From the NCBI RefSeq assembly GCF_042682045.1, contig NZ_JBHUGS010000002.1:1-64000 (forward strand): 64,000 nucleotides of DNA. The letters are read 5' to 3'. A program made the translations under genes and the position numbers. This document shows, piece after piece, positions 44,445 through 53,798 of this stretch; position 1 is the stretch's first letter; each line of letters opens with the position of its first letter. The notes below the pieces were generated by a model. That model saw nothing but the letters and a program-made list of their open reading frames with translations, ran no database searches and was not told the origin of the DNA. Source of the DNA: Sphingomonas_R arantia. Its GTDB lineage: Bacteria > Pseudomonadota > Alphaproteobacteria > Sphingomonadales > Sphingomonadaceae.

Positions 44445-45125
44445 ATGATCCGCTTAGAGAATATCCAGCGTCGCTACGTTTCCGACGAGGTCGAGACCAC
44501 GGCGCTCCACGACATCGACCTGCACGTCGCCGCCGGCGAGTTCGTCGCGATCATGGGGCCGTCCGGTTGCGGCAAGTCGACGCTGCTCAACACGCTCGGC
44601 ACCGTCGACCGCCCGACGGGGGGCCGGTATCTGTTCGGCGATCGCGACCTGGCGGCGCTCGACGAGGCGGCGCTGGCGCGCTTCCGCGGACAGACGCTGG
44701 GTTTCGTGTTTCAGAGCTTCAACCTGATCGACGAATTGACGATCGCCGAGAATGTCGAGCTTGGCCTGGCGTATCGCAAGGACAAGGCGGGCGACCGCCG
44801 CACGCGGGTCGCCGCGGCGATGGACAAGGTCGGCATCGCCCACCGTGCGCGCCATTATCCGCACCAGCTGTCGGGCGGTCAGCAGCAGCGCGCCGCCATC
44901 GCCCGCGCGATCGTCGGCGACCCCAAGCTGATCCTGGCGGACGAGCCGACCGGCAACCTCGACACCGAAAATGGCGCGCAGGTGATGAACATCCTGACCG
45001 GTCTGAACCAGGAGGGGGCGACGATCGTCATGGTCACCCACTCGCCCAGCCACGCGGACATCGCGCGGCGCCGGATCGACATGCTCGACGGACGCATCGT
45101 CGCCTCCGTCGCCCGCGCCATTTGA
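44445..45125 (+). CDS. ABC transporter ATP-binding protein (MacB/LolD type)
   Basis: The 226-residue ATPase has Walker A GPSGCGKST, Q-loop FQSFNLIDEL, signature LSGGQQQR, Walker B LILADEPTGNLD and switch histidine VTHS. The ADEPTGNLD version is typical of MacB/LolD-group ATPases that drive FtsX-like permeases rather than importers. It follows the adaptor by 11 bp and precedes the permease by 14 bp. Confidence 0.92.
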   Translation: MIRLENIQRRYVSDEVETTALHDIDLHVAAGEFVAIMGPSGCGKSTLLNTLGTVDRPTGGRYLFGDRDLAALDEAALARFRGQTLGFVFQSFNLIDELTIAENVELGLAYRKDKAGDRRTRVAAAMDKVGIAHRARHYPHQLSGGQQQRAAIARAIVGDPKLILADEPTGNLDTENGAQVMNILTGLNQEGATIVMVTHSPSHADIARRRIDMLDGRIVASVARAI

Positions 45126-45139
45126 CGGGAGGACCGATC

Positions 45140-47563
45140 ATGAACCGCTTCGCCCTGCTGACGCTCTACCGCTCGCTGACCCGTCACAAGCTCTACGCCG
45201 CACTCAACATCGGCGGGCTGGCGGTGGGGATCGCCGTGTTCCTCGTCCTGGCGCTCTATGTCCGGTTCGAAACCAGTTACGAGAAGTGGCTGCCGCGCCA
45301 TGACGGCATCTACACCGTGCAGACGGTGTGGAACCTGCCGGAAAGTCCGTTCAACGGCGCCTTTCCCTGGACGATGGGCGGGCTGCTCGATCAGATGCGG
45401 GAGGATTTTCCCGGCACGGTCGGGACGCGGTTCCGCGGCGGGGAGGGGTCTGGCAGCGTCTTGCGCGGCGGGATCGCGGTGAGCGAAGACGTGGCGCAGG
45501 TCGATCCGTCCTTCTTCGCGGTGTTCGACCTGCCGATGGCGCGCGGCAACGGGCGCGGCGCGTTCCGCACCCCGACGAACGCGATCATCAGCGAGAGCGC
45601 GGCGCGAAAGTATTTCGGGTCGAGCGACCCGATCGGCCAGACCCTGACGATCGCGGTGGACAGCGCCGAGACCTACCGCGTCGTCGGCGTGTTCCGCGAC
45701 GTGCCCAAGAACAGCGACCTCAAATTCTCGATCCTGATCCCCCTGCCGCGGACGCCGCCGTCGGAGAACTGGTTCAACTGGGGAAGCACGTCGGTTCAGA
45801 CATTCCTGCGCTTCGACACACGGGCCGCGGCGCGGCAGTTCGAACAGAAGCTCGGGGCCTTCGTCGACCGCCGCGGCCTGAAGGAGCTGGGTGAGGACGC
45901 GTCGAAAACGCAGCAGCTGGAGCTTCTGCCGATCGACCAGATGCATCTCGAACCCCAGGGCCAGCAGAGCGCCAGTCGCAAGATGACGGTCGTCACGCTC
46001 GGCATCGTCGGGCTGCTGACCCTGCTGATCGCGATCATCAATTATGTGAACCTCGCCACCGCCCGCGCCGGGCTGCGCGCGCGCGAGGTGGCGATGCGCA
46101 AGGTGCTGGGTGCCGACCGACGCGCGCTGATCAGCCAGTTTCTGGGCGAGGCCATCCTGACCGTCGCCATCGCGGCCATCATCGGCCTGATGCTAGCGGA
46201 ACTCAGCCTGCCGCTCGTCAATGCAGCCGGCGGATTGTCGATGACGATCCCCTACGCGCTGGTCGCCCCCGCGCTGGTCGTGCTGGTGCTGCTCGTCGGC
46301 ATCGCCGCCGGCTCGTATCCGGCGATATTGCTGTCACGGTTTCCCGCGGCCGCGGTGCTTGCGTCGGCCCGCGCACCGGGGGGTGGCCGTGCGGGCACCC
46401 GCATCCGCGAAGCGCTCGTGGTGTTCCAGTTCGGTCTCGCCATCGCCTTCACCATCGGCACCACCGTGCTGGTCGCGCAGACCCGGTACGTTCGCCAGAC
46501 CGATCTTGGGTTCAACCGGCAGGGATTGCTGGTGGTCCGCTCGCTGGGCGACAGTCTGATCGATCCTGCACAGAAGCGCGCCGTCGTCGCAGCGATCCGC
46601 GCGCTTCCCGGCGTCAGCGACATCGCGGTCGGCAACAGTGCGGTGGGCGGCAGCGGCGAGAACAGCAGTGACAACGTGCCATTGCCCGGGGTGGCCGGCC
46701 CCGGCCCATCATTGCGCTGGATCGTCGTCGGTCCGCGCTTCTTCGCTGTCTATGGCAGCCGGCTGCTCGCCGGGCGGCTGTTTGACGACGCGCACGGGGC
46801 GGACGATGCGAAGCAGGTCGCGAAAGGCGCAGCACGCAACATCGTCATCAACCGCCGTGCGATCTCGACGCTCGGCTTCCGTTCCGCACAGGATGCGGTC
46901 GGCAAGACGGTGGGGGGCGAGCGGCCACGGACGATCATCGGCGTGATCGACGACATGCGCTTCTTCAACCCGCGCGAACCCAACAGCGCGACCTACTACC
47001 TCCATTATCGTCAACCCGAGGAGGAGAGCGCACCGGTGGCGTCCATCCGCTACGCCGGCGATCCGCGTGCCGTTCTGGCGGCGGTGCGCGGCGTGTGGCA
47101 GCGCATGGTGCCGCAGGTGCCGTTCAACGGCGACACCGCCGACACCCGGCTGAACACGTTCTACGAGGCCGACGACCGCGCGACGCGGCTGTTCGCGATC
47201 GGCGCGGGGCTGGCGGTGCTGATCGGCTGCGTCGGGCTGTGGGGGCTGGCGTCGTTCAACACCGCGCGGCGGATCAAGGAGATTGGCATCCGCAAGACGC
47301 TGGGCGCCTCGTCCAGCGACATCGTGAAGCTGCTCGTCGGGCAGTTCCTGCGGCCCGTGCTGATCGCCAACCTCGTCGCGTGGCCGCTCGCGTTCGTCGC
47401 GATGCGGACCTGGCTTGCCGGGTTCGAGGACCGGATCGCGCTGTCGCCGCTCTACTTCCTGGCGGCGAGCGCCGTCGCGATCGTCATCGCGGTGTTGACC
47501 GTGCTGGCCCAGTCGCTGCGCGCCAGCCGCGCCGCCCCGGCCTGGGCACTGCGCCATGAATAG
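45140..47563 (+). CDS. ABC permease with two MacB/FtsX units
   Basis: The 807-residue protein contains two repeats, each with a periplasmic MacB_PCD domain and FtsX-type membrane helices: N-terminal helix LNIGGLAVGIAVFLVLALYV, the central ARAGLRAREVAMRKVLGADR block with three helices, then a second FtsX part near the C-terminus (TARRIKEIGIRKTLGASSSD). This layout is that of the large exporter permeases acting with MacA-type adaptors. The start ATG 45140 has GGGAGG upstream. Its end overlaps the TolC-like gene by 8 bp. Confidence 0.9.
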   Translation: MNRFALLTLYRSLTRHKLYAALNIGGLAVGIAVFLVLALYVRFETSYEKWLPRHDGIYTVQTVWNLPESPFNGAFPWTMGGLLDQMREDFPGTVGTRFRGGEGSGSVLRGGIAVSEDVAQVDPSFFAVFDLPMARGNGRGAFRTPTNAIISESAARKYFGSSDPIGQTLTIAVDSAETYRVVGVFRDVPKNSDLKFSILIPLPRTPPSENWFNWGSTSVQTFLRFDTRAAARQFEQKLGAFVDRRGLKELGEDASKTQQLELLPIDQMHLEPQGQQSASRKMTVVTLGIVGLLTLLIAIINYVNLATARAGLRAREVAMRKVLGADRRALISQFLGEAILTVAIAAIIGLMLAELSLPLVNAAGGLSMTIPYALVAPALVVLVLLVGIAAGSYPAILLSRFPAAAVLASARAPGGGRAGTRIREALVVFQFGLAIAFTIGTTVLVAQTRYVRQTDLGFNRQGLLVVRSLGDSLIDPAQKRAVVAAIRALPGVSDIAVGNSAVGGSGENSSDNVPLPGVAGPGPSLRWIVVGPRFFAVYGSRLLAGRLFDDAHGADDAKQVAKGAARNIVINRRAISTLGFRSAQDAVGKTVGGERPRTIIGVIDDMRFFNPREPNSATYYLHYRQPEEESAPVASIRYAGDPRAVLAAVRGVWQRMVPQVPFNGDTADTRLNTFYEADDRATRLFAIGAGLAVLIGCVGLWGLASFNTARRIKEIGIRKTLGASSSDIVKLLVGQFLRPVLIANLVAWPLAFVAMRTWLAGFEDRIALSPLYFLAASAVAIVIAVLTVLAQSLRASRAAPAWALRHE

Positions 47564-48800
47564 GTGGCTCGTCGGTGCCGCGGCGCTGGTGCTCGCGACG
47601 CCAGCCTGCGGAGAGACGCTGCACGATGCGGTCGCGGCGGCCTATGCGACCAACCCGGAACTCGCCGCCGCGCGTGCCCGGCAGGACGCGTTGGGCGAGG
47701 CGCCCGAACAGGCCCGCGTCATCGGCCGACCGACGGTCGATGCCGGGGGCGATGCGGGCTACGACCGGTTCAACTCCGGTCGCACGGGCACGGCGAGCAT
47801 CGGCGCGACGCTGCCCATCTGGACCGGAGGCCGGGCGTCGTCGGCGGTGCGCGCCGCGAACAGCGACGTGGCGGCGGGAGCGGAGGGGCTACGGAATATC
47901 GAGGCTGCGATCCTCGAGCGCGTCGTCGGCGCCTATGCGGACCTGCTCTACAATCAGCAGGCGGTGGAGGTGGCGCGGGTGGGGATCGAGCGGCTCGATG
48001 CGCAGGTCGCGGAGGCGCGGTCGCGCTTCGGCCTCGGCCAAGCCACCCGCACCGACGTCGCGCAGCTGGAGGCCCAACGCGCGAGCGTCGTCGCCAACCT
48101 TGCCGACGCGGAAGGCGCGCTTGCGACCGTGGCCGCGACGTATCGCGCGATCGTCGGGCAGGCGGCCGGCGCGCTTTCCGCCGAGGTTCCACCCCCCGCG
48201 GCGTTGCCCGCGACGCTGGATGCAGCGCGCGATGAGGCGCAGGCGGCAAATCCGCTTCTGCTCCAGCAGCGCCGCGTGGCCGATGCCGCGGCGGCGCGGA
48301 TCGACCGCGAGCGCGCCGAACGCGCGCCGTTCGTGTCGCTGAACGGCGCCTATGGCTATGGCGGACGGATCGCCGATGACCGCATTCGCGGCTATGAGGC
48401 TGCGGCCTCGGCCGGGCTGGCGCTGCGCGTGCCGCTGCTGACCGGTGGGCTGGTCCCATCGCGGGTCAGGCAGGCGACGGCGACATACCGCGCCGAACGC
48501 TTTCAGACCGACGCCGCCGCGCGGGAAGCGACGCGCGCGGCGGATGCCGCCTGGGCGACGCTGGCGGCTGCGCGTGCGCGGCTGGCGGCGAACGCGGAGG
48601 GGCTTGTGGCGGCCGACCTCGCGCTCAAGGGCGTGCGCGCCGAATATAGCTTCGACCTGCGATCGACGATCGATATCCTGGTGGCCGACCAGAGCTTCCG
48701 CGCCGCGCAGCTCGCCGTCGCGCGGAACCGAAGCGATGTGCTGATCGCGCAGGCGGCGCTGCTGCGGGCGACGGGGCGGCTGACGGGGAGTGTTTATTAG
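47556..48800 (+). CDS. TolC-family outer-membrane channel
   Basis: The 414-residue protein has a signal peptide (cleavage near ATPACGE) and two OEP repeats rich in long helices (LHDAVAAAYATNPELAAARA; FGLGQATRTDVAQLEAQRAS; DVLIAQAALLRATGRL). Trimers form the outer-membrane channel and periplasmic tunnel for the exporter above. It overlaps the permease by 8 nt, so all four efflux parts are one operon. Confidence 0.9.
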   Translation: MNRWLVGAAALVLATPACGETLHDAVAAAYATNPELAAARARQDALGEAPEQARVIGRPTVDAGGDAGYDRFNSGRTGTASIGATLPIWTGGRASSAVRAANSDVAAGAEGLRNIEAAILERVVGAYADLLYNQQAVEVARVGIERLDAQVAEARSRFGLGQATRTDVAQLEAQRASVVANLADAEGALATVAATYRAIVGQAAGALSAEVPPPAALPATLDAARDEAQAANPLLLQQRRVADAAAARIDRERAERAPFVSLNGAYGYGGRIADDRIRGYEAAASAGLALRVPLLTGGLVPSRVRQATATYRAERFQTDAAAREATRAADAAWATLAAARARLAANAEGLVAADLALKGVRAEYSFDLRSTIDILVADQSFRAAQLAVARNRSDVLIAQAALLRATGRLTGSVY

Positions 48801-48830
48801 CCGCGACATGACGACAGACTGCCTCCGATC

Positions 48831-48846
48831 GATCGGTCCGACCGCT
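48831..48846. promoter_or_regulatory. GGTCCGACC dyad upstream of the DUF1593 gene
   Basis: GATCGGTCCGACCGCT is a near-symmetric site with core CGGTCCGACCG, 65 bp before the start codon. The core matches sites before the TonB receptor (57134) and the GH2 gene (58096) and resembles FadR-type GntR operators (TTGGT-N3-ACCAA). Confidence 0.45.
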
Positions 48847-48910
48847 GTTGACGGTGCGGCGCGGTCGCCGATAACGGGGGTCGACGAAAAGCGGACGGAG
48901 GGGATAGGCG

Positions 48911-50356
48911 ATGAAGATCCGGTCATGGATCACGGCAAGCCTCACCGCCATCTCAAGTGCGGCAATTGGCCAGCCGACCGTTGCCCAGCCGACCACGCCG
49001 CATCCGCGCCTGATCGTGCTGACCGATATCGAGGCCGACCCGGACGATACGCAGTCGTTGATCCGGCTGCTGCTGTACGCGAACGAAATCGACCTGGAGG
49101 GGCTGGTGGCGACGACGTCGGTCCACCAGAAGGCACGGCTTGCGCCGGAATCCATCCGCCGGCTGATCGGCGAGTATGAGAAGGTCCGGCCCAATCTGGT
49201 GCGGCATGATCCGGGCTTTCCCACGGCGGACACCCTGTCGCGGATGATCGATACGGGTCAGCCGGGTTACGGCATGGCCGCGATCGGGCCGGGCAAGGAT
49301 ACGCCCGGATCGCGGCGGATCATCGCCGCGCTGGATCGGCGCGACGATCGGCCGTTGTGGGTCGCAGGCTGGGGCGGGCCGAACACGCTGGCGCAGGCGC
49401 TGCTGACCCTGCGGGCTACGCGGTCGCCGGCGGAGCTGAAGCGGCTGGTCGCCAAGCTGCGCCTCTATACCGTGTCGGACCAGGACGACAGCGGGCCGTG
49501 GATCCGTCGCGAATTTCCGGACCTGTTCTATATCGTCAGCCCGGGTGGCTACGGCGCGGCGACATGGAGCGGAATCAATACCGTCGTCGACGGCATCGAC
49601 AACAGCACGATCTCCAACCCCTGGCTTGCCGCCAACATCCAGCAGGGGCGCGGTCCGCTGGGCGCGGCCTATCCCGATGTCGCGTACGGGATGGAAGGCG
49701 ATACGCCGACGTTCCTCGGGCTGATCCCGAACGGTTTGAACATGCCCGACCGGCCGGACTGGGGCGGGTGGGGCGGGCGCTACACGTTGCGCATGCCGGC
49801 GCGCGCGGAGCTCGATCCGACGGGGTTCAACGGCGGCGTGCCGGTGCCGGCAGAGACCCGGCCGATCTGGACGAACGCCATCGACACCGTCACGCCGGTG
49901 GTCGTGAACGCCTATGGCCGGGCGACCAAGCCGATGGAGCGCAGCTACCGGGGGTTTCGCGAGACGTTGTGGCGCTGGCGAGACGATTTCCAGAACGATT
50001 TCGCGGCGCGGATGCAGTGGACGTACAGGACGCCGGGCGACGTCAATCACCCGCCGGTGGTCGTGCTGCCCCATTCGGATCGGCTTGCTGTCCGGTCGGG
50101 TGCCACCGTCCAGCTGAGCGCGCTCGGCACGCGCGACCAGGATGGCGACAGCCTCAGCTATCGCTGGTTCCAGTATCGCGAGGCGGGGACCTGCGGCGAT
50201 ATTGCGCTGTCGAGCACGGAGAATCTCTATGAGCGCAGCTTTCGGGCGCCTCCGGTCACGCGGACCTGCGACGCGCATTTCGTGCTGGCCGTCACCGATC
50301 GCGGCACGCCACCGCTGACCCGGTATCGCCGGGTGATCGTGACCGTCGGGCCGTAG
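48911..50356 (+). CDS. exported DUF1593 nucleoside-hydrolase-like protein
   Basis: This 481-residue protein has a signal peptide (to about residue 25) and a DUF1593 domain with the nucleoside-hydrolase-like metal motif RLIVLTDIEADPDDTQSLIR near residues 33-52. Later comes GWGGPNTLAQAL, and the last ~90 residues form an immunoglobulin-like domain. The family is found in polysaccharide-degradation loci, but the exact reaction is not established; a glycoside-processing role outside the cytoplasm is plausible. It begins the sugar locus and carries a GGTCCGACC site in its upstream region. Confidence 0.83.
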   Translation: MKIRSWITASLTAISSAAIGQPTVAQPTTPHPRLIVLTDIEADPDDTQSLIRLLLYANEIDLEGLVATTSVHQKARLAPESIRRLIGEYEKVRPNLVRHDPGFPTADTLSRMIDTGQPGYGMAAIGPGKDTPGSRRIIAALDRRDDRPLWVAGWGGPNTLAQALLTLRATRSPAELKRLVAKLRLYTVSDQDDSGPWIRREFPDLFYIVSPGGYGAATWSGINTVVDGIDNSTISNPWLAANIQQGRGPLGAAYPDVAYGMEGDTPTFLGLIPNGLNMPDRPDWGGWGGRYTLRMPARAELDPTGFNGGVPVPAETRPIWTNAIDTVTPVVVNAYGRATKPMERSYRGFRETLWRWRDDFQNDFAARMQWTYRTPGDVNHPPVVVLPHSDRLAVRSGATVQLSALGTRDQDGDSLSYRWFQYREAGTCGDIALSSTENLYERSFRAPPVTRTCDAHFVLAVTDRGTPPLTRYRRVIVTVGP

Positions 50357-50596
50357 TTGGCAGCCGGGAAGGGCGCTGCGCCATGGGTCGGCATTGACAA
50401 TTAGGGCACGGGATAGGCAGGGTGGTACTCAGCAGGTGTCAGACAGCAATTTGGATGCTGTCGGCCGGGGTGGAGGGTTCGGCAGGCAGGATGGCGACCG
50501 AACCCGCATTGCCGCTTCGCCACCGTCCGGATTCAGAACCGGCTCGCGTTCGCCCGGCCATCGCCAGCGCTCCGTTCGATAGAGATTGAAGAGATC

Positions 50597-51808
50597 ATGC
50601 CCAGGATCGTCAACGCCCGCGTCATCGTCACATGCCCGGGGCGCAATTTCGTCACGCTGAAAATCGAGTGCGACGACGGGACGACGGGTGTCGGCGATGC
50701 CACGCTCAACGGGCGCGAGCTGTCGGTGGCGAGCTACCTGACCGATCATGTCGTGCCGTGCCTGATCGGGCGCGATGCGCACCGGATCGAGGATGTCTGG
50801 CAGTATCTGTACCGAGGGGCTTACTGGCGGCGCGGACCGGTGACGATGACCGCGATCGCGGCGGTCGACACCGCATTGTGGGACATCAAGGGCAAGCTGG
50901 CCGGGATGCCGGTCTACCAGTTGCTCGGCGGGGCGAGCCGTGAGGGCGTGATGGTGTATTGCCACGCCAACGGCACGACGATCGACGACACAATCGCGGT
51001 GGCGCGGAAATATCAGGCGCAGGGTTACAAGGCGATTCGCATCCAGTGCGGCGTACCCGGCATGGCGTCCACCTACGGCGTGGCGAAGGGCGACCAGCCC
51101 TATGAGCCCGCCGATGGCGACCTGCCGACCGAGGCGGTCTGGAACACCAGCCGCTACCTGCGCGTGGTGCCCGAACTGTTCGCCGCGGCGCGCGAAGCGC
51201 TGGGCTGGGACGTCCACCTGCTGCACGACATCCATCACCGACTGACGCCGATCGAGGCGGGGCGGCTGGGCAAGGATCTGGAGCCCTATCGCCCGTTCTG
51301 GCTGGAGGATGCGACGCCGGCCGAGAACCAGGAGGCGTTCCGTCTGATCCGTCAGCACACCACCGTGCCGCTGGCGGTGGGCGAGATCTTCAATTCGATC
51401 CACGATTGCCGAGAGCTGATCCAGAACCAGCTGATCGACTATATCCGCACCACCGTCGTCCATGCCGGCGGCCTCACGCATCTCCGCCGGATCGCGGCGC
51501 TGGCGGACCTGTATCAGGTGCGGACCGGCTGCCACGGCGCGACCGACCTGTCGCCGGTCTGCATGGCCGCCGCGCTGCATTTCGGGCTTTCGGTCCCGAA
51601 CTTCGGGATCCAGGAGCATATGCCCCATACGGCCGAGACGGACGCGGTGTTTCCGCACGCGTACAGCTTCGCGGACGGCATGATGCATCCGGGCGACGCG
51701 CCGGGGCTGGGCGTCGACATCGACGAGGCACTGGCCGCGGGTTACGAATATAAGCGTGCCTTCCTGCCGGTGAACCGGCTGGAAGATGGCACGATGTACA
51801 ATTGGTGA
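50597..51808 (+). CDS. manD: D-mannonate dehydratase (enolase superfamily)
   Basis: This 403-residue protein aligns along its length with the characterised Novosphingobium ManD. The metal and catalytic residues are present: Asp211 and His213 (HDIHHR), Glu237 (WLEDATPAENQ), Glu263 (VGEIFN), Arg284, His313 (GCHGATDLSP) and Glu340. It removes water from D-mannonate to give 2-keto-3-deoxy-D-gluconate, a step in D-glucuronate breakdown. The GTG of the transporter overlaps its stop (GTGA). No uronate isomerase, mannonate oxidoreductase or KDG kinase is in the window. Confidence 0.93.
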   Translation: MPRIVNARVIVTCPGRNFVTLKIECDDGTTGVGDATLNGRELSVASYLTDHVVPCLIGRDAHRIEDVWQYLYRGAYWRRGPVTMTAIAAVDTALWDIKGKLAGMPVYQLLGGASREGVMVYCHANGTTIDDTIAVARKYQAQGYKAIRIQCGVPGMASTYGVAKGDQPYEPADGDLPTEAVWNTSRYLRVVPELFAAAREALGWDVHLLHDIHHRLTPIEAGRLGKDLEPYRPFWLEDATPAENQEAFRLIRQHTTVPLAVGEIFNSIHDCRELIQNQLIDYIRTTVVHAGGLTHLRRIAALADLYQVRTGCHGATDLSPVCMAAALHFGLSVPNFGIQEHMPHTAETDAVFPHAYSFADGMMHPGDAPGLGVDIDEALAAGYEYKRAFLPVNRLEDGTMYNW

Positions 51809-53097
51809 GCATCGCCGCACCGCCCGCCGACATGGTCGAGAAACCGCGTGGCAAGGTGCGGTGGATCGTCTGCGCGCTGCTGTTCGCTGCGGTCGCGCTG
51901 AGCTACATCGACCGGCTCGTCCTGCCGACGCTGAAGCCCGAGCTCCAGTCGCGCTACGGCTGGAGCGAGCAGGGCTATGCCAATCTCGCGATCGCGTTCC
52001 AGGCCGCCTACGGCATCGCCTATGTGCTGTTCGGGCGGTTCGTCGACCGGGTTGGGGCGAAGATCGGCTACGCGGTCGCGGTGACGCTCTGGACGATCGG
52101 TCATGTCGCGCACGCGCTGTTCACCAGTGCCGGCATGATGATCTTCGCGCGGATCCCGCTCGCGATCGGGGAGGCCGGCGCGTTTCCGGCGGCGCTGGCG
52201 GCGGCGAACGAGTGGTTTCCGCAACGCGAACGCGCGCTGGCAATCGGGATCTTCAACGCCGGATCGAATGTCGGCGCGATCCTGACGCCTTTGGTGGTGC
52301 CGATCATCGCGGTCACGTTCGGGTGGCGGATGGCGTTCATCGCGACGGGCGCGCTGACCGTTATCTGGCTGTTCGCGTGGCTCGCTTTCTACCGCAGCCC
52401 GCGGCGGCACCCGCGCGTCACGCCCGAGGAGCTGGCGTGGATCGAGGCCGACCCCGTGCCGGCGGCCCGCCCGGTGCGCTGGCGCACGCTGCTCGGGCTG
52501 CGCCAGACGTGGGCCTATATGCTCGGCCGGTTCCTGATCGACCCGGTCTGGTGGACGTTCCTGTTCTGGCTGCCCGACTTCTTCAATCGGCAATATGGCG
52601 TGAAGATGCTCGATTTTGGTCCGCCGCTCGTCGCGGTCTACCTGCTGGCGGACGTCGGTTCGATCGGCGGCGGCTGGTTTTCGTCGCACCTGCTGGCGCG
52701 CGGGTTCAGCGCGAACCGCGCGCGCAAGACCGCACTGTTCGTCTGCGCGCTGTTCGCGCTGCCGATCATCTTTGCGGCGCAGGCGCCGGGGCTCTGGTGG
52801 GCGGTCGCCGCAATCGGCCTCGCCTGTGCGTGCCACCAGGGGTTCTCGGCAAACGTGTACGCCATCCCGGGTGATCTCTTCCCGCGCGGCATGGGCGGGT
52901 CGGTCATCGGGCTGGGCGGGCTCGCCGGCGCGCTGGGCGGCATGTTGATGGCGAAGTTCGCGGGCACGATCCTGGCTGGGGTGGGCAGCTACGGACCGAT
53001 CTTCGCGGTCGCGGGGGTGGCCTATCTGCTGGCGTTGCTCGTCATCCACCTGCTCGTGCCGCGCTATACGCCTGTCGATCCGCACGCGCTTGCCTGA
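51805..53097 (+). CDS. MFS transporter, hexuronate/anion-symporter (ACS) type
   Basis: The 430-residue protein has 12 spans and ExuT/ACS-family motifs: LSYIDRLVLPTLKPELQSRY after helix 1, RIPLAIGEAGAFPAALAAAN in helix 4 and FPRGMGGSVIGLGGLAGALG in the second half. These carry hexuronates or sugar acids with protons. It is coupled to manD by a GTGA overlap, so D-mannonate, glucuronate or a relative is the probable cargo. GTG 51805 is preferred to TTG 51802. Confidence 0.87.
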   Translation: MSIAAPPADMVEKPRGKVRWIVCALLFAAVALSYIDRLVLPTLKPELQSRYGWSEQGYANLAIAFQAAYGIAYVLFGRFVDRVGAKIGYAVAVTLWTIGHVAHALFTSAGMMIFARIPLAIGEAGAFPAALAAANEWFPQRERALAIGIFNAGSNVGAILTPLVVPIIAVTFGWRMAFIATGALTVIWLFAWLAFYRSPRRHPRVTPEELAWIEADPVPAARPVRWRTLLGLRQTWAYMLGRFLIDPVWWTFLFWLPDFFNRQYGVKMLDFGPPLVAVYLLADVGSIGGGWFSSHLLARGFSANRARKTALFVCALFALPIIFAAQAPGLWWAVAAIGLACACHQGFSANVYAIPGDLFPRGMGGSVIGLGGLAGALGGMLMAKFAGTILAGVGSYGPIFAVAGVAYLLALLVIHLLVPRYTPVDPHALA

Positions 53098-53740
53098 CCT
53101 GTCCGTTCGGCCGGGATAACCACCGGGTGTTCCGCGGCCGCCGGGCCGGGCGATGACGAGGCGGGCCGTCGACGGTCCCGCGACGCCCGTCCCCGGCGGC
53201 AAGCTTCATTTCGAGGCTCTGGCGGACTGCGAGGGACAGCGGCGCTGCTGATTGCCGCATCTCATATCCAGGGCATCACGGTTCGGTTCGACGCCGCGCG
53301 TCTGCCGTTGCCGCATGCCTATCTGGCGGTGGATTGCTTCTTCGCTTTGTAGGCTCTGTCGTTGGCTATGGCTAGGCCGATCGCGGGGATGGATGTCGAC
53401 GCGGCAGCTCCTGATCAGCGGTCTGATCCGGCTGCATCCGCTCGTGATCCTAGGCGCGGTGCTGGGGCTGCTGAGCTACTGTGCCGATCCGTTCGCGGGC
53501 GACCGGCAAGGCGCGTCCACGATCCTGATCGGCTTCGCGTTCGTCGCCGCGTTGTTCGCCCTGCCGGCTGCGCCGCTGGCCAATCGGCTGGGCGCCAGTC
53601 ACTCGCTGAACGCGCCCGCCTGACACTCTTTCAGAAGCACATCGGCAGTCTGGCCTATGCGCTCGTGCTGCGGAAACACGGCATGCGCGCGCTGGCGATG
53701 GTTGCGCTGGCCACGCCCTTCGACCCAGCGGACGACGGGC
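53098..53740. other. 643-bp region with at most one small gene
   Basis: Apart from the possible small membrane protein at 53393, nothing is clear. A plus-strand frame ending at 53351 contains ITVRFDAARLPLPHAYLAVD, faintly like the end of an IS5-type transposase, but too degraded to call. Confidence 0.4.
53393..53623 (+). CDS. possible small membrane protein
   Basis: This 76-residue frame (MSTRQLLISGLIRLHPLVIL...) has two hydrophobic stretches and a GGGG ribosome-like site 6 nt before ATG. It resembles no family I can name; the first helix has some likeness to AI-2E-family proteins, so it could be a fragment. It has no operon partner. Confidence 0.3.
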   Translation: MSTRQLLISGLIRLHPLVILGAVLGLLSYCADPFAGDRQGASTILIGFAFVAALFALPAAPLANRLGASHSLNAPA

Positions 53741-53771
53741 AAAAAAAGGGCCGGTCGCGGACGACCGGCCC
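53741..53771 (-). terminator. intrinsic terminator of the large TonB receptor gene
   Basis: A perfect 10-bp stem GGGCCGGTCG (53748-53757) / CGACCGGCCC (53762-53771) with a 4-nt loop is followed, reading leftwards, by seven T (A run at 53741-53747 on the plus strand). It starts 28 bp after the receptor stop. Confidence 0.88.
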
Positions 53772-53798
53772 ATCAGGGGAGGGGAACCGTTTAGAGGG